Source of the DNA: an uncultured Algibacter sp.
GTDB taxonomy: Bacteria > Bacteroidota > Bacteroidia > Flavobacteriales > Flavobacteriaceae
DNA length: 64,000 nt
Assembly: GCF_947495925.1 (NCBI RefSeq)
Contig: NZ_CANMAU010000003.1
Coordinates: 248,001 to 312,000, forward strand
Direction of reading: 5' to 3'
Shown piece by piece: positions 62,668-64,000 of the stretch. Position 1 is the stretch's first letter. Each line of letters starts with the position of its first letter. The notes beneath the pieces are model-generated. The model saw nothing but the letters and a program-made list of their open reading frames with translations. It had not been told where the DNA came from and ran no database searches. Made by a program: the position numbers and the translations under genes.

Positions 62668-64000
62668 ATGAAAAGAAACATTTTTAGTGTGCTTGCATTC
62701 ATGGTAATAACACTTACGATAAATGCTCAAGGAAAATCAACTCAGCTTTTTAATGGTAAAAATTTAAAAGGATGGAAAGTCTTAAATGGAACGGCTGAGT
62801 ATAACGCTGTTGATAATGAAATTGTAGGTACGTCGAAAACAGGAACGCCTAATACCTTTTTGGTGACGAAAAAGGAATACACAAATTTTATTTTAGAATA
62901 TGAAATGCTCCTGGGAAGTGGACTAAATTCTGGTGTTCAAATAAGAAGTCATAGCACGAAGGAGTATAAAAACGGAAGAGTACATGGTTTGCAAGTGGAG
63001 GCTGATGATTCTCCTAGGAATTGGTTTGGAGGGATCTTTGATGAAGCTAGAAAGGGGTGGCGTTATCCTTTGGAGTATAATCCAGAAGTAAAAAAGGCAT
63101 ATAAGAAGGGTAAATGGAATAAAATAAAGGTAATAGCTTCTGGCAATCGGATAGCAACATGGGTTAACGGTGTTAATTGTGCCAATTTGTATGAAGAAAA
63201 TGTAGAAACAGGTTTTATAGGCTTGCAGGTTCATGGTATTGGTAATGATAGAAATAAAGCCGGAAAAACTATAAAATGGCGAAATATTTTATTGACCGAA
63301 ATATCGGCAAATTATACTTTTGAAACAACTGTACCAGTAATAAGTTTTTTGAGAAATGAACTTACTGAATACGAGAAGCTTAATGGCTGGAAAATGCTCT
63401 GGGACGGAGAAACACCCGATGGATGGCGAGGTGCAAAAATGGATAAATTCCCAAGTAAAGGCTGGACTATAACAGATGGTGTTTTGACTGTTCACGCCTC
63501 AGGTGGAGCAGAATCTGAACATGGAGGAGATATTGTCACAACTAAACCGTATGAAAATTTTATTCTTGAATTGGATTTCAAATTTACTGAAGGTGCAAAT
63601 AGTGGAATTAAATATTTTGTAGATACAAGTTTGAATAAAGGCAAAGGATCGGCTATAGGTTGCGAGTTTCAAATTTTGGACGATAAAAAGCACCCAGATG
63701 CTAAAAAAGGTGTAGATGGCAATCGTACCTTATCCTCTTTATATGATCTAATAAGGGGAGATGCTCAGGAATATATTCCGTCGTTATATACAAAAAAGTA
63801 TGTTAACGTTAATGACTGGAATAGAGCGCGAATTGTTGTTAATGGAGCAAAAGTACAGCATTTTTTAAATGGATGTAAAATGGTTGAGTATACTAGAGGA
63901 AACCAACAGTGGCGTTCTTTGGTGAAATATAGTAAATATAAGGATTGGCCAAACTTTGGAGAAGCAAAAGAAGGCCTGATTCTTTTGCAAGACCACGGTG
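62668..64000 (+). CDS. Secreted two-domain DUF1080 (3-keto-disaccharide hydrolase fold) protein (partial)
   Basis: The frame opens at ATG 62668 with a signal peptide ([21 protein letters not shown]) and is still open at the right edge after 444 codons. Two DUF1080 (concanavalin-like) domains are visible. The first covers residues about 25-215 ([48 protein letters not shown]) and the second starts near 235 ([46 protein letters not shown]). The family resembles 3-keto-glucoside hydrolases and GH16-like folds and usually lies in polysaccharide clusters. The gene is divergent from the membrane-bound regulator. Confidence 0.85.
   Translation, partial: MKRNIFSVLAFMVITLTINAQGKSTQLFNGKNLKGWKVLNGTAEYNAVDNEIVGTSKTGTPNTFLVTKKEYTNFILEYEMLLGSGLNSGVQIRSHSTKEYKNGRVHGLQVEADDSPRNWFGGIFDEARKGWRYPLEYNPEVKKAYKKGKWNKIKVIASGNRIATWVNGVNCANLYEENVETGFIGLQVHGIGNDRNKAGKTIKWRNILLTEISANYTFETTVPVISFLRNELTEYEKLNGWKMLWDGETPDGWRGAKMDKFPSKGWTITDGVLTVHASGGAESEHGGDIVTTKPYENFILELDFKFTEGANSGIKYFVDTSLNKGKGSAIGCEFQILDDKKHPDAKKGVDGNRTLSSLYDLIRGDAQEYIPSLYTKKYVNVNDWNRARIVVNGAKVQHFLNGCKMVEYTRGNQQWRSLVKYSKYKDWPNFGEAKEGLILLQDHG

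Noticed and set aside
62922-63693. Minus-strand frames at the right end
   Set aside because: They are antisense shadows of the plus-strand DUF1080 gene, which has a signal peptide and two recognisable domains and continues past the window.

Overview
The window is AT-rich chromosomal DNA of a marine Flavobacteriaceae-type Bacteroidota. This rests on Bacteroidetes promoter boxes (TAnnTTTG), a type IX secretion (T9SS) C-terminal sorting domain, a PorD-like T9SS protein, the Bacteroidetes form of RNA polymerase omega, BatA/VWA and M61 proteins, lipoprotein signals, and red-algal-galactan enzymes. No phage, plasmid, CRISPR array or insertion-sequence transposase is visible.

Layout. (1) Positions 1-6.1 kb are the end of a polysaccharide utilisation cluster: partial GH2, GH16 lipoprotein, GH117 lipoprotein, S1 sulfatase lipoprotein and a Gfo/Idh/MocA oxidoreductase. 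GH117 with GH16, GH2 and a sulfatase suggests agar/porphyran or a related sulfated galactan. (2) 6.2-14.8 kb is housekeeping: tRNA-Met, START-like protein, class IV aminotransferase, YqgE, HU, fmt, recQ, a small NTPase, DUF493, DUF4290 and murA. (3) 14.8-18.3 kb, between the convergent core genes murA and fhs, is a scarred gene-acquisition spot. Unrelated genes (methyltransferase, T9SS-secreted ELWxxDG-repeat protein, DoxX-like membrane protein) sit among duplicated 3' ends of murA and fhs, a 99-bp direct repeat and imperfect palindromes. (4) 18.3-33.9 kb holds fhs, a propeller lipoprotein, a coiled-coil membrane protein, long-form GAPDH, HtrA, dapF, mltG, a candidate 6S RNA, a lysozyme-like protein, a tetrapyrrole-methylase-fold methyltransferase, a low-molecular-weight phosphatase, dnaA, thioesterase, YigZ, a HAD phosphatase and ribD. 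(5) 34-53 kb holds prmC, ligA, small membrane proteins, dapA, a Kir-type channel, bamD-rpoZ-coaBC-porD-recN, fabI, a glycosyltransferase, YbbR, coaE and a two-component system. (6) 53-61 kb is a minus-strand run (esterase, DUF4870-like, degenerate dihydroorotase, BatA/VWA, glycosyltransferase), then an M61 peptidase and a TIGR02757 protein. (7) 61.2-64 kb is a membrane-anchored winged-helix regulator divergent from a two-domain DUF1080 protein that runs off the end.

The most unusual items are a GH16 catalytic domain interrupted by what reads as a circularly permuted discoidin-like domain, the murA-fhs duplication hot spot, a MurA with Asp in place of the catalytic Cys, a dihydroorotase homologue without its HxH metal site, and a tRNA-Met whose T-loop 54/58 bases are swapped. 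All function calls come from reading motifs and family resemblance; no database search was run.
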